A stretch of 64,000 nt of DNA from Hyphomicrobiales bacterium (GTDB taxonomy: Bacteria; Pseudomonadota; Alphaproteobacteria; Rhizobiales; JAJFHR01), in NCBI GenBank assembly GCA_021775475.1, contig JAJFHS010000050.1, forward strand, positions 62,001 to 126,000, read 5' to 3'. Position numbers and translations under genes: made by a program. Under the pieces are notes generated by a model. That model did no database searches and was not told the DNA's origin. It saw only the letters and a list, made by a program, of their open reading frames with translations. Positions 17,945 to 26,749 of the stretch are shown piece after piece (the first letter of the stretch is position 1; every line of letters begins with the position of its first letter).

Positions 17945-19586
17945 AGAGAGCCTCCTTGAACGGGGTGACACCGAGGCGGGAATATGTAGACGCGAATGTC
18001 TCATTTTCCTGACGCAGTTCCACATAGGTATCAACCAGGGTTTCAACCGCATCAATTACTTCTGTTCCCGAAAACCCGCGGCCGATGACGGTGCCGATTG
18101 CGGTGTTTTCTCCAGCTTCACCACCCATGGTGATCTGGTAAAACTCAACGCCCTTTTTCTCCAGGCCCAATATGCCGATATTGGCCACATGGTGGTGGCC
18201 ACAGGCATTGATGCAACCGGAAATTTTTATCTTGAGTTCACCAACGTCATGCTGGCGTTCAAGATCGGCAAAACGATTGGAAATATCCTGTGCAATCGGT
18301 ATCGAACGCGCAGTCGCTAACGCGCAATAATCCATACCGGGACACGCGATAATATCACTTGCCAGGCCCACATTCGGTGTTGCCAGATCAAGTTTTTTCA
18401 ACCCTTGCCAAAGCTCAAACAAATCCTGTTTTTTGACAAAGGGCAAAACAAGGTTTTGTTCATGGCTCACTCTGATTTCACTCAACGAGAATTTTTCCGC
18501 GCAAGTGGCAACACCATGCATCTGTTCAGCGCTGGCGTCACCTGGAATACCACCGATGGGCTTGAGCGAAACTGTGACAATCGAATACCCGCGTTGCCTG
18601 TGCTCGCTCAGAGAACTGTTGAGCCACAGATTGAACTGCGGGTGCTGTTTGCGTTTTTCATCGAATGCGTCCAAATTAAAATCAGTGTCTTCATACGCCG
18701 GGTCCTGGAAGTAGGCAGCTATGCGCTCATATTCTGCCGGGCTGACAGCATCATTTTGTTTTTTGAGCTGGTCGAACTCCTTTTCCACCAGCCGGGTAAC
18801 TTCCTGCTTGCCGGTCTCATGCAGCAGGATTTTTATCCGTGCTTTATACTTGTTATCGCGCCGCCCAATCAGGTTATAAACGCGGATAATGGCTTCAAGG
18901 TAATTCAGTAGATCAGGGCGGGGCAAAAACGCGCGGATCAATCGGGACACCATGGGCGTGCGGCCAAGACCACCACCCACATGCACTTCATAGCCGGTGT
19001 CGCCACCATCGTTACGAACGATGCGCAAGCCAATGTCGTGTGATTTCATTACCGCACGATCTTCGCGAGTGCCGATAACGGCAATTTTGAATTTCCGCGG
19101 CAGGAAGGTGAATTCCGGGTGCAGACTTGACCATTGACGGATCAACTCGGCTACGGGTCGCGGGTCTTCCACTTCGCCCACAGCGACGCCGGCAAAATGA
19201 TCGGCGGTAACATTGCGAATGCAATTACCGCTGGTCTGGATGGCATGCATTTCAACATCAGCCAGTTCATCGAGAAGATCGGGTACGTCTTTTAATTCGG
19301 GCCAGTTGAACTGAATATTCTGGCGCGTGGTGAAGTGGCCGTAGCCTTTGTCGTACTTGACCGAAATATCAGCAAGCTTGTGCATTTGTCGTGATGATAG
19401 GGTGCCATAGGGAATGGCCACGCGCAGCATATAGGCATGCAGCTGGAGGTAGAGCCCGTTCATCAGGCGCAGAGGTTTGAACTCGTCTTCGCTCAGTCCA
19501 CCTTCGAGGCGACGGGCAACTTGTTCGCGAAATTGCGCGACGCGCTGGCGCACAAAAGTTGCGTCAAACTCATCATAACGATACAT
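17931..19586 (-). CDS. cysI: Nitrite/sulfite reductase hemoprotein (CysI type)
   Basis: A 551-residue siroheme/[4Fe-4S] enzyme that reduces sulfite to sulfide with six electrons in the cytoplasm. Two ferredoxin-like and two siroheme-binding repeats are present. Cluster ligands are in ACPGMDYCALAT and KISGCINACGHHHVANIG; siroheme phosphate contacts are expected in RQNIQFNW. The true start MYRYDEFD lies 58 codons inside the track start and is followed by the family-typical N-terminus. The operon holds a ferredoxin and a ferredoxin reductase instead of the CysJ flavoprotein, suggesting ferredoxin as electron donor. Sulfite rather than nitrite is favoured by the operon. Confidence 0.92.
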   Translation of the reverse strand: MYRYDEFDATFVRQRVAQFREQVARRLEGGLSEDEFKPLRLMNGLYLQLHAYMLRVAIPYGTLSSRQMHKLADISVKYDKGYGHFTTRQNIQFNWPELKDVPDLLDELADVEMHAIQTSGNCIRNVTADHFAGVAVGEVEDPRPVAELIRQWSSLHPEFTFLPRKFKIAVIGTREDRAVMKSHDIGLRIVRNDGGDTGYEVHVGGGLGRTPMVSRLIRAFLPRPDLLNYLEAIIRVYNLIGRRDNKYKARIKILLHETGKQEVTRLVEKEFDQLKKQNDAVSPAEYERIAAYFQDPAYEDTDFNLDAFDEKRKQHPQFNLWLNSSLSEHRQRGYSIVTVSLKPIGGIPGDASAEQMHGVATCAEKFSLSEIRVSHEQNLVLPFVKKQDLFELWQGLKKLDLATPNVGLASDIIACPGMDYCALATARSIPIAQDISNRFADLERQHDVGELKIKISGCINACGHHHVANIGILGLEKKGVEFYQITMGGEAGENTAIGTVIGRGFSGTEVIDAVETLVDTYVELRQENETFASTYSRLGVTPFKEALYATA

Positions 19587-19953
19587 GGGCGAACTCCTGT
19601 TGGACCTCATGGTGATTTTGAGCGGCGAGGGGGCTTTGGCCGCTGCGTAAACCGCCGGAGCCATAGACATTGGCCTGCTTGCCAAGATCGCCGCGCACTG
19701 TCGGACCTTTGGTGCGCATGATTTCACGGTAATGAGTGGCTTCGATCCTGCCTTCAACAATTACCACATCAACCAGATAACAGCCGACAACATGAGCAGA
19801 CTTATCGGCTTTGGTTCCGATATCTTCCAATCGGCAAGCCTCTGTCTGGTCCCGGGCTATGCTGGCATCATTGATTTCAATTGACCAGTCATAGTTCCCG
19901 GTCAGGAAAACAACATCACCATCTACAAGACGATTGGCGGTTAAGATTTGCAT
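19573..19953 (-). CDS. DUF2849 protein of the sulfite reductase operon
   Basis: 126 residues starting MQILTANRLVDGDVVFL, typical of DUF2849, an alphaproteobacterial family nearly always placed between cysG and cysI. Its function is unknown; position suggests a role in assembly of, or electron transfer to, the reductase. It starts 5 bp after cysG and its end overlaps the cysI start by 14 bp. Confidence 0.9.
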   Translation of the reverse strand: MQILTANRLVDGDVVFLTGNYDWSIEINDASIARDQTEACRLEDIGTKADKSAHVVGCYLVDVVIVEGRIEATHYREIMRTKGPTVRGDLGKQANVYGSGGLRSGQSPLAAQNHHEVQQEFAHVSL

Positions 19954-19958
19954 TGATT

Positions 19959-21029
19959 TTATCCTTCTGTAGTCACAGCTTGCGTGCGTAACCTGGTTGA
20001 TTGCATTTTAATTGAACCGAGCGGTTGCGACCCCACACCGGGAACAACCTCTGTTTCAATTCCCAGTTGAGACAATGGTTTCAGTGCTTCAATATCGCGG
20101 GCGAAATGAAGATCATCGCCGCCCTGCAGACGCACCACGTTTGAGCCCGCCAGCGCTTCTTGCGCTACTACCGCAATGATCCGACTTTGTCTGATAGAGG
20201 CCTTGTCCGCTGTTTTGCCGACATATATCCTGCGGGCATCGCGTCGGGAAAATTCCAGAATTTCAGCATTGACCAGACCATCAAGAACAATGACATCTGC
20301 TTCCTGCAGCAACCTTTGCGCCTTGAGTGTCAAAAGATCAGGATCGCCGGGGCCAACGCCAACCAGCGACACCCGGCCGGTGGCATTGGTGTCTTCAAGG
20401 CTGGCCGCGATTTCTTTGCCGCTAACCTTCCAGGCGTCATTCTCGCGGCCTTGCAATATGAGATTGCGTGCAGGGCCTTTGAAAAAACGTTGCCAGAACT
20501 GGCGTCTGGTACCGGTGTTTTGGATATGTCGGGCAACAATCGGGCGTAACTTTGCCGCAAACCGGGCAAGGGCGCCAAAGTTCATCGGCAACGTGGCTTC
20601 GAGTTTTGATTTTATCTCCCGCGCCAGAACCGGTGCTGCCCCTTCAGTGGAAATAGCAATAACCACCGGAGAGCGATCGACAATCGCCGGGGTGATGAAA
20701 CTGCACGCGTCCGGTCTGTCGACCACATTAACCGGAATATTTAACTTGTGGGCTGTATCGGATACCGCATAATCCACAACTCTGTTGCCGGTGGCCGCAT
20801 AAATCAATCGCGCCGAATTCAGATCAGAGGGTTTGAAGTTGCGATTAATAGTCGTGATCCTGTCAGCTGCCGCAAACCCTTTCAACTCCGCTGTCAGCAC
20901 TGGAGCAATGACAATCACCCGGGCATCGGTTTTCAGCAGCAGACGAACCTTCTGCGTCGCTGTTTCGCCGCCACCGATGACAACAACCTTTTGATTGAGC
21001 GTGTCGATAAAGATGGGAAAATAGCGCAT
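19959..21029 (-). CDS. cysG: Siroheme synthase with truncated methyltransferase domain
   Basis: 356 residues; bifunctional or trifunctional CysG is about 460-480. The N-terminal half (about 1-205) looks like an intact precorrin-2 dehydrogenase/ferrochelatase (Met8p-like). It has the NAD motif VVIGGGETATQKVRLLL, the catalytic Asp region NVVDRPDACSFITPAIV, and the ISTEGAAPVLAREIK dimer segment. The C-terminal SUMT domain begins normally (SLVGVGPGDPDLLTLKA) but its GGDPFxFGRG motif reads GGDDLHFARD. It ends shortly after EVVPGV with an unrelated tail of about 25 residues, directly followed by DUF2849. The whole second subdomain of SUMT is missing. If expressed, it could still oxidise precorrin-2 and insert iron, but methylation of uroporphyrinogen III would need another enzyme. 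Confidence 0.85.
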   Translation of the reverse strand: MRYFPIFIDTLNQKVVVIGGGETATQKVRLLLKTDARVIVIAPVLTAELKGFAAADRITTINRNFKPSDLNSARLIYAATGNRVVDYAVSDTAHKLNIPVNVVDRPDACSFITPAIVDRSPVVIAISTEGAAPVLAREIKSKLEATLPMNFGALARFAAKLRPIVARHIQNTGTRRQFWQRFFKGPARNLILQGRENDAWKVSGKEIAASLEDTNATGRVSLVGVGPGDPDLLTLKAQRLLQEADVIVLDGLVNAEILEFSRRDARRIYVGKTADKASIRQSRIIAVVAQEALAGSNVVRLQGGDDLHFARDIEALKPLSQLGIETEVVPGVGSQPLGSIKMQSTRLRTQAVTTEG

Positions 21030-21341
21030 CTATCCCCCCGCCAGTGTCAATTGCAGACCATTGAGTTCTTGGCTCCAGATGATCTGGCAGCTCAAACGCG
21101 ATGTCTGGCTGATTTCGGGCAACTCATCGAGCATGTCCTCTTCGTCTTCGCGGGCGGGAAACAGCTTTTCCTGCCACTCAGGTGCTACATAAACATGGCA
21201 GGTTGCACATTCACACGCACCGCCGCATACGGCTTCGATTGGCAGCCCGTGTTCGCGGATAATCTCCATCACCCGCCAGCCTTCAACCGCTTCAAGGTTG
21301 TGGGTCTTGCCGTGTCTGTCTGTCACGTGAATATAACCCAT
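21030..21341 (-). CDS. [2Fe-2S] ferredoxin
   Basis: A 103-residue ferredoxin of the adrenodoxin/ISC-like class, with cluster ligands in CGGACECATCH (C-x5-C-x2-C) and the fourth in RLSCQI. It is acidic around DEEDMLDELPE, as expected for docking to a basic reductase. Its ATG overlaps the stop of the upstream ferredoxin reductase (TGATG), and its stop abuts cysG. Likely electron carrier from the reductase to the CysI protein. Confidence 0.93.
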   Translation of the reverse strand: MGYIHVTDRHGKTHNLEAVEGWRVMEIIREHGLPIEAVCGGACECATCHVYVAPEWQEKLFPAREDEEDMLDELPEISQTSRLSCQIIWSQELNGLQLTLAGG

Positions 21342-22426
21342 CAGGCCACTCCAAGTTTTTCGTGCAGGTCGCTGGATGATGTGGTGTAGCGAAACACCAG
21401 TTTTTCATCAGGCCGCGCAATTTTAAACGCAGCTTGTGCCGCCAGAGCGCTTTCGTGAAAGCCCGATAAAATGAGTTTGAGCTTGCCCGGATACCAGTTG
21501 ATATCGCCAATGGCGAAAATCCCCGGTGTCGATGTCTCAAACCTTTCGGTGTCAACCTCAATCAGTTTTGAGTTGAGATTGAGGCCCCATTCAGCAATCG
21601 GTCCCAATTCGATATTGAGACCAAAGAAAGCCAGCGCCCGGTCGGCTTTTAAGTCCTCAATTGTGCCGTCAGATGTTTTGACAGATATTGTTTCCAGCTC
21701 GCCATCTCCTCCAGCAAGCCCATTCAGCTGGCCGAACACCAGACGCAGGCGCTTGTCCTCTACTGCCTTGCGCATGGCTTCGATGGACGCAGGGGCGGCA
21801 CGAAACTTGTCGCGGCGATGAACCAGCGTCAGTGATTTCACCTGAGGTAAAATATCTAATGTCCAGTCAAGCGCACTATCGCCACCGCCAAAGATCACCA
21901 CATCGCGATTGAGAAAAGTGTTGCGGTTGCGCACGGCATAGAAGAACGATTTTTCTTCAAAGGCTGCAAGATTTTCCACTTTGGGCTTGCGCGGCACAAA
22001 ACTACCTGCCCCGGCGGCGATAAACACGGCTGGCGCTGAAATCGAAATCCCCTGTGTGGTCACCAGTTCAAAAGTGCCTTCGCTGGTCTTGGACAGACTG
22101 GCAACCTGCTGTGAATACAGAAATTCAGGTGCAAACGGCTTGATCTGTTCCATCAACCTGTCAGTGAGTTCCTGACCGCTGATGACCGGATAGGCCGGAA
22201 TGTCATATATGGGTTTTTCCGGGTAGAGTTCGCTGCATTGGCCTCCGGGTCGTTCAAGCGCATCTACAAGAATGCATTTCAGCCCCAGCAGCCCCGCCTG
22301 AAACACGGCGAACAGGCCAACCGGTCCCGCCCCGATAATAGCGATATCGCAACTCCGGGTGCAATTTGCCCGGGCTGTGTATTCCTCTATGCTGACAATC
22401 TCTCCACTCATTGCTATACTGCTCAC
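21341..22426 (-). CDS. Ferredoxin-NADP+ reductase, thioredoxin-reductase-like type
   Basis: 361 residues, FAD-binding GAGPVGLFAVFQ near residue 33, then PGGQCSELYPEKPIYDIPAYP, which is characteristic of the TrxR-like ferredoxin-NADP+ reductases (YumC type) and lacks the CxxC redox pair of thioredoxin reductase. The NADP motif is FGGGDSALDW. The C-terminal FAD motif is IFAIGDINWYPGK. It moves electrons from NADPH to ferredoxin. First gene of the six-gene sulfite operon, so it probably powers the sulfite reductase. The start could be M1 or M6. Confidence 0.9.
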   Translation of the reverse strand: MSSIAMSGEIVSIEEYTARANCTRSCDIAIIGAGPVGLFAVFQAGLLGLKCILVDALERPGGQCSELYPEKPIYDIPAYPVISGQELTDRLMEQIKPFAPEFLYSQQVASLSKTSEGTFELVTTQGISISAPAVFIAAGAGSFVPRKPKVENLAAFEEKSFFYAVRNRNTFLNRDVVIFGGGDSALDWTLDILPQVKSLTLVHRRDKFRAAPASIEAMRKAVEDKRLRLVFGQLNGLAGGDGELETISVKTSDGTIEDLKADRALAFFGLNIELGPIAEWGLNLNSKLIEVDTERFETSTPGIFAIGDINWYPGKLKLILSGFHESALAAQAAFKIARPDEKLVFRYTTSSSDLHEKLGVA

Positions 22427-22608
22427 TCCAAAGTCTGGTTAATCGAATTAATGTTCATTTTACAGAACAATACGTATGTCTTCGCTGCTTTCGGCACTAG
22501 GATCGTTAATTATCAAATCCGGAAACCCTTTAAAACAAGGAGATAAAACAAGATAATTAATACCGTACTACAAAAAGAACAATTAGTATTTTATAAAGGA
22601 CATAGTGA

Positions 22609-23232
22609 ATGTCAAGACCACCAAGGCGAAAAAATGCTTCCTCAAAGAAAAGTGATGGCGAGGGCGCCTATTCACCGGAGCTGGGTAAAACCATTCAGCG
22701 GCTGCGAAAAGCCTACAATCTGTCGCTGGGAGAATTGTCCGATCAATCGGGCGTCGCCAAGTCAATTATCTCGCAAATAGAGCGCAACGAGACCAACCCC
22801 ACTCTGGCCACGGTGTGGCGTCTGAGCAAAGCGCTTGATACGACGATTGATCAGGTTTTAACCTCCGAAGAACATTCAAATATTATCGAAAAAAGCAGCG
22901 TTTCCGCCATTCCGGTGCTGACCAGCGAAGATGGATTATGCACCATGGCAATCATTGGCTGGCTCAAAACCGTGGATTGGGTGCAATGGTATGATTTCAA
23001 GGCGCAAGCTGGCGGCGTGCTCGAATCAGATCCCCACCCCAAAGGCTCGGTTGAAAACCTTTCCGTATTGCAAGGAGAGCTGGAAGTCTGGGTTGACGGC
23101 GACAGTAACACCATCAAGCAGGGCGAAACCTTGCGTTACCGTGGCGATCTTCCGCACAGAATTACAAATATCGGTGACGGCCCGGCCCATGCCACCATGG
23201 TCAATCTGGTCAAATCTTCCGTCATGACTTGA
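22609..23232 (+). CDS. XRE-cupin transcriptional regulator
   Basis: 207 residues: a basic N-terminal tail, an HTH_3 domain (about 27-82, with LSLGELSDQSGVAKSIISQIERNETNPTLATVWRLSKAL) and a C-terminal cupin (about 105-200, with NLSVLQGELEVWVDG and YRGDLPHRITN). Such regulators sense small ligands, often amines or amino acids, through the cupin. It is divergent from the sulfite operon and upstream of an IclR regulator, so its target cannot be settled. TTAATTATC (22506-22514) and GATAATTAA (22552-22560) in its upstream region form a possible operator. Confidence 0.9.
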   Translation: MSRPPRRKNASSKKSDGEGAYSPELGKTIQRLRKAYNLSLGELSDQSGVAKSIISQIERNETNPTLATVWRLSKALDTTIDQVLTSEEHSNIIEKSSVSAIPVLTSEDGLCTMAIIGWLKTVDWVQWYDFKAQAGGVLESDPHPKGSVENLSVLQGELEVWVDGDSNTIKQGETLRYRGDLPHRITNIGDGPAHATMVNLVKSSVMT

Positions 23233-23256
23233 GGTTTGTTGATGTTTTTGAGATGT

Positions 23257-23275
23257 GTTTCCAGTACATGGAAAC
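23257..23275. promoter_or_regulatory. Inverted repeat upstream of the iclR gene
   Basis: GTTTCCA and TGGAAAC, separated by GTACA, form a perfect 7 bp dyad about 125 bp before the IclR start. IclR-type regulators often bind short dyads built from TGGAAA/TTTCCA half-sites, so this is a candidate autoregulatory site. It could also be a weak hairpin ending the XRE transcript; there is no T-run. Confidence 0.4.
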
Positions 23276-23397
23276 TGGCAAAGCCCAATAAAACATCGAA
23301 TAATCGACGTTTTTTTCATGGTATTTGCAATTTCAGGAAAAACCTTCTATTCGTGTGACCGGATGAATTGAGCCCAATCAACAGTAGGGAATTTCCT

Positions 23398-24252
23398 ATG
23401 CCAGACAATATCATGCTGGACGACGAGTTGCGCGGTGCAAAGCCCAAGCCGGCCAAAAAAGACCGGACTGGTCAGGTTCAATCTCTGTCACGCGCACTCA
23501 GTATTCTCAATACCCTGGCTGACTCTGACGGTGGTTTTTCACTCAGTGATCTGGCGTTGACAGTGGGTCTTGCCCCTTCCACCACCCACAGATTGCTGAC
23601 CACGCTACAAAACGAAAGATATGTTGCCTTTGATGCCGAACGGCGGGTGTGGAATGTTGGCGTTCAGGCGTTTCAGACCGGTAATGCCTTCCTCAAAACC
23701 CGCGATCTGGTGTCATTGTCGCGACCTTTGATGCGCCGTTTGATGGAGACCAGCGGCGAGACGGTAAATCTTGGTATCTTTGATCATGGTGAAGTTATCT
23801 ATCTTGCTCAGGTTGAGTGTTTGAAATTGATGCGGGCAATAACGCGTCCCGGTGGTCGCGTGCCGATGCATTGTTCAGGCATTGGCAAAGCCTTGCTGGC
23901 GTGGATTTCAGACCGCGAGGTCAATTCAATTTTACACGCACGCGGTCTGCAACGCATTACCTCCACAACCATTGATACGCCGGCAAAACTGCGTGAAGAT
24001 CTGGAGAAAATTCGCGTCCGTGGATATTCCTTTGATGACGAGGAAAATGGTGTCGGTCTGCGTTGTGTCGCCAGTGTTATCTTTGACGAAAATGGTATGC
24101 CGCTGGCGGGTGTTTCTCTGTCCGGCCCCACTGCACGCCTTAAGGATGACAGGATCCAGATACTGGGTGCCAATGTGGTTGAAGCAGCGGTTCGGATTAC
24201 CCATGCCATGGGCGGACGAATTCCCAAAAACCACCCTTTAACGTTGAATTAG
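23398..24252 (+). CDS. IclR family transcriptional regulator
   Basis: 284 residues: N-terminal winged HTH (about 30-90, LSRALSILNTLADSDGGFSLSDLALTVGLAPSTTHRLLTTL) and a C-terminal effector-binding domain (about 105-275, with MHCSGIGKALLAW and RVRGYSFDDEENGVGLRCVASVIFD). The ATG at 23398 follows AGGGA; the track start is an upstream TTG. It is 11 bp before the glycerate 2-kinase gene and so probably cotranscribed with it, which suggests it responds to a glycerate-related or other small carboxylate. Confidence 0.93.
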   Translation: MPDNIMLDDELRGAKPKPAKKDRTGQVQSLSRALSILNTLADSDGGFSLSDLALTVGLAPSTTHRLLTTLQNERYVAFDAERRVWNVGVQAFQTGNAFLKTRDLVSLSRPLMRRLMETSGETVNLGIFDHGEVIYLAQVECLKLMRAITRPGGRVPMHCSGIGKALLAWISDREVNSILHARGLQRITSTTIDTPAKLREDLEKIRVRGYSFDDEENGVGLRCVASVIFDENGMPLAGVSLSGPTARLKDDRIQILGANVVEAAVRITHAMGGRIPKNHPLTLN

Positions 24253-24263
24253 AGCACTTCTAA

Positions 24264-25526
24264 ATGCCGAAAAACCAACGCGAATTTCTTGAGGCCTTAT
24301 TTCAGGCAAGCGTAAAGGCTGCTGATCCGCTTCATTGTCTTGCCCCCTTCCTGCCACCAAAACCCGCAGGCCGCACAATCGTTCTGGGTGCGGGAAAAGC
24401 TGCGGCCTCAATGGCAAAGGCTGTGGAAAATGCCTGGGGAAACGACGTTGAGGGCCTGGTCGTCACCCGCTATGATCATGGCGCTGCTCTTGACCACATT
24501 GAAGTGGTTGAGGCTGCCCACCCGGTGCCTGATGTTGCCGGTGTGGATGCCGCCAAACGCATATTTGAACTGGCCTGCAGTGCGCGCCAGGGGGACTTGG
24601 TTTTGTGCCTGATGTCGGGCGGAGCCTCTTCTTTATTGTCGCTTCCTGGTGGGGACCTGGATTTAAGCCACAAACAGTCGATTAACAAAGCATTGCTTAA
24701 ATCCGGTGCCGATATCACCGAAATGAATTGCGTGCGCAAACACCTCTCCGCCATAAAAGGCGGTCGACTGGCGGTGGCTGCTTACCCGGCTTCTGTTATC
24801 ACCCTGGCAATCTCGGACATACCCGGAGATGACCCCGCCACCATCGGCTCGGGCCCCAGTCTCGGTGATAAAACCACAGTTGCCGAGGCTGTTGCGATTT
24901 TGGATAAATACGCCATCGAAGTACCTGAGCCGGTGAGGGTGCATCTTCAAAGTGATGCCGGAAAAACACCGGCGCCTGATGATGCAAGGTTTGGTGATAA
25001 CCGGTTTGAAATGATCGCCACACCACAGATATCGCTCAATGCCGCAGCGGAATTTGCAAAAACCAGAGGCATAACGCCGATAATTCTTGGGGATAGTATA
25101 GAAGGCGAAGCCCGCGAAGTCGCCATCGTTATGGCCGGTATCGCGCGTCAGGTGGCAAAATTTAATCAACCTGCACCTGCACCTTGTGTTCTGCTTTCGG
25201 GCGGAGAAACCACCGTCACGGTAAAGGGCGGGGGCCGTGGGGGCCGCAACGCTGAATTTTTACTGGCACTTTTGCATGAAATTAAAGATACCCCGCGTAT
25301 TTATGCTGTCGCCTGTGATACCGATGGCATTGATGGTTCCGAAGATAACGCCGGTGCCTATATTAACCCGGATAGCCACCGGCGGGCATGTCTGGCAGGA
25401 CTTGATGCCGGTGCCTATTTGAGCCGCAATGATGGCTATGGTTTTTTTGCGACTTTGGAAGATTTGATCATTACCGGGCCGACGCTGACCAACGTCAATG
25501 ATTTCCGGGCAATTCTGATTGAATGA
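24264..25526 (+). CDS. Glycerate 2-kinase (DUF4147/MOFRL type)
   Basis: 420 residues. The N-terminal DUF4147 domain has VLGAGKAAASMAKAVE and LMSGGASSLLSLP; the C-terminal MOFRL domain has LSGGETTVTVKGGGRGGRNAEF and VACDTDGIDGSEDNAGA. These enzymes phosphorylate D-glycerate with ATP, usually to 2-phosphoglycerate, in the serine cycle, tartronate or hydroxypyruvate pathways (names GckA, TtuD). It follows an IclR regulator in one operon and precedes a Phn-type importer after a 200 bp gap, suggesting that one imported compound may end in glycerate. This link is inference. Confidence 0.92.
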   Translation: MPKNQREFLEALFQASVKAADPLHCLAPFLPPKPAGRTIVLGAGKAAASMAKAVENAWGNDVEGLVVTRYDHGAALDHIEVVEAAHPVPDVAGVDAAKRIFELACSARQGDLVLCLMSGGASSLLSLPGGDLDLSHKQSINKALLKSGADITEMNCVRKHLSAIKGGRLAVAAYPASVITLAISDIPGDDPATIGSGPSLGDKTTVAEAVAILDKYAIEVPEPVRVHLQSDAGKTPAPDDARFGDNRFEMIATPQISLNAAAEFAKTRGITPIILGDSIEGEAREVAIVMAGIARQVAKFNQPAPAPCVLLSGGETTVTVKGGGRGGRNAEFLLALLHEIKDTPRIYAVACDTDGIDGSEDNAGAYINPDSHRRACLAGLDAGAYLSRNDGYGFFATLEDLIITGPTLTNVNDFRAILIE

Positions 25527-25533
25527 CCGATTT

Positions 25534-25580
25534 TGAAAGAAATCTTTCACCCGCACAAAATTTGTAACAATTGTGACAAA
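25534..25580. promoter_or_regulatory. Two palindromes between glycerate kinase and phnD
   Basis: TGAAAGAAATCTTTCA (25534-25549) is a perfect dyad. TTTGTAACAATTGTGACAAA (25561-25580) is palindromic at 18 of 20 positions, centred on AATT. They lie 150-190 bp upstream of phnD. The second has the size and symmetry of a dimeric repressor operator; the first could be a short hairpin ending the kinase transcript. Confidence 0.45.
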
Positions 25581-25728
25581 TGCCCGTCTACACCGCATTT
25601 TTCCAACATTAATCCACAACAAGACTCACCTTGAAGTTCCTTGTGATGGTCACACCCGTGAGGAAATTTGATTGTCATAAACATGGATAAATGCTAGTCG
25701 ATATAGATAACTTATTAGGGAGAGAAAA

Positions 25729-26727
25729 ATGTCACTTAAAAATATGCTGCTTGGTGCGGCTGCCGCCATTGCCTTTAGTGTGTTGGGGACGGGAGCACCG
25801 ATTTTGAGTATCGATGGTGCATCTGCCCAGACAGCGGAGTGCAACCGTGGTACGCTGGACAAGGCTTATTGCGACCGGAATTTTGATCAGACTGCGGATT
25901 TGCCGCTTGATCCAAAAGACTGGATCAACCCGGATACCATTATCTTCACCTATACACCGGTTGAAGATCCTGCTGTTTATGCCAGCATCTGGGATGGATT
26001 TGTCAAACACATGTCTAAAGTCACTGGCAAAAAAGTCGTATTTTTCCCTGTTCAATCAAATGCAGCACAATTGGAAGCCATGCGTTCGGGCCGTTTGCAT
26101 GTTGCCGGATTTAACACGGGCTCCAATCCAATCGCCGTCAGCTGTGCCGGATTTGTACCTTTTGGCATGATGGCCAAGAACGATGGATCCTTCGGCTACG
26201 AGATGGAAATCATTGTTCCCGCAGATTCCAAAATGCAGTCCCCTGCCGACATCAAAGGCAAGACAATGGCCTTTACCTCGCCAACTTCCAATTCCGGTTT
26301 CAAAGCGCCTTCAGCGATTTTGAAAGGTGAATTCGGTCTCGTGGCGAAAAAGGATTTCACCCCGGTATTCTCCGGTAAACACGATAATTCCATTCTTGGT
26401 GTTTACAATGGTGATTATGAAGTTGCAGCTATTGCCAACTCGGTACTGCAACGCATGATTCGTCGTGGTGGTATTATTGAAGCAGGAAAAATCCGCACAA
26501 TCTACAAGTCGCAAACTTTCCCGACCACAGGCTATGGTATCGCCTACAATATTGATCCGGCCCTGGCTGCCAAGATCAAGCAGGCGTTCTGGACCTACAA
26601 GTGGGATGATAACTTCAAAAAAGAGTTCAAGAAAGCTGATCGCTTTATTGGCATCACACACAAATTCGACTGGTCGGTTATTCGCCAGATCGACAAAGCA
26701 AATGGCGTAAGTTACGACTGTAAGTAA
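25729..26727 (+). CDS. phnD: Phosphonate-type ABC transporter substrate-binding protein
   Basis: A 332-residue periplasmic protein with a signal peptide (about 1-36, ending near GASAQTAE). The mature part is typical of the phosphate/phosphite/phosphonate binding family, with TYTPVEDPAVYASIWDGF and the ligand loop FTSPTSNSGFKAPSAILK (Ser/Thr residues bind the phospho group). The family binds phosphonates, phosphite or phosphate esters; the exact ligand cannot be read from sequence. Strong GGAGAG ribosome-binding site. Separated from phnC by a 12 bp-stem hairpin, which could raise its mRNA level over the membrane components. Confidence 0.9.
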   Translation: MSLKNMLLGAAAAIAFSVLGTGAPILSIDGASAQTAECNRGTLDKAYCDRNFDQTADLPLDPKDWINPDTIIFTYTPVEDPAVYASIWDGFVKHMSKVTGKKVVFFPVQSNAAQLEAMRSGRLHVAGFNTGSNPIAVSCAGFVPFGMMAKNDGSFGYEMEIIVPADSKMQSPADIKGKTMAFTSPTSNSGFKAPSAILKGEFGLVAKKDFTPVFSGKHDNSILGVYNGDYEVAAIANSVLQRMIRRGGIIEAGKIRTIYKSQTFPTTGYGIAYNIDPALAAKIKQAFWTYKWDDNFKKEFKKADRFIGITHKFDWSVIRQIDKANGVSYDCK

Positions 26728-26749
26728 TACGTCTGCTTCATTAATTAAC

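Noticed and set aside
25671-25690. Pho box upstream of phnD
   Set aside because: TTGTCATAAACATGGATAA has only one half-site resembling CTGTCAT; the second half does not match.
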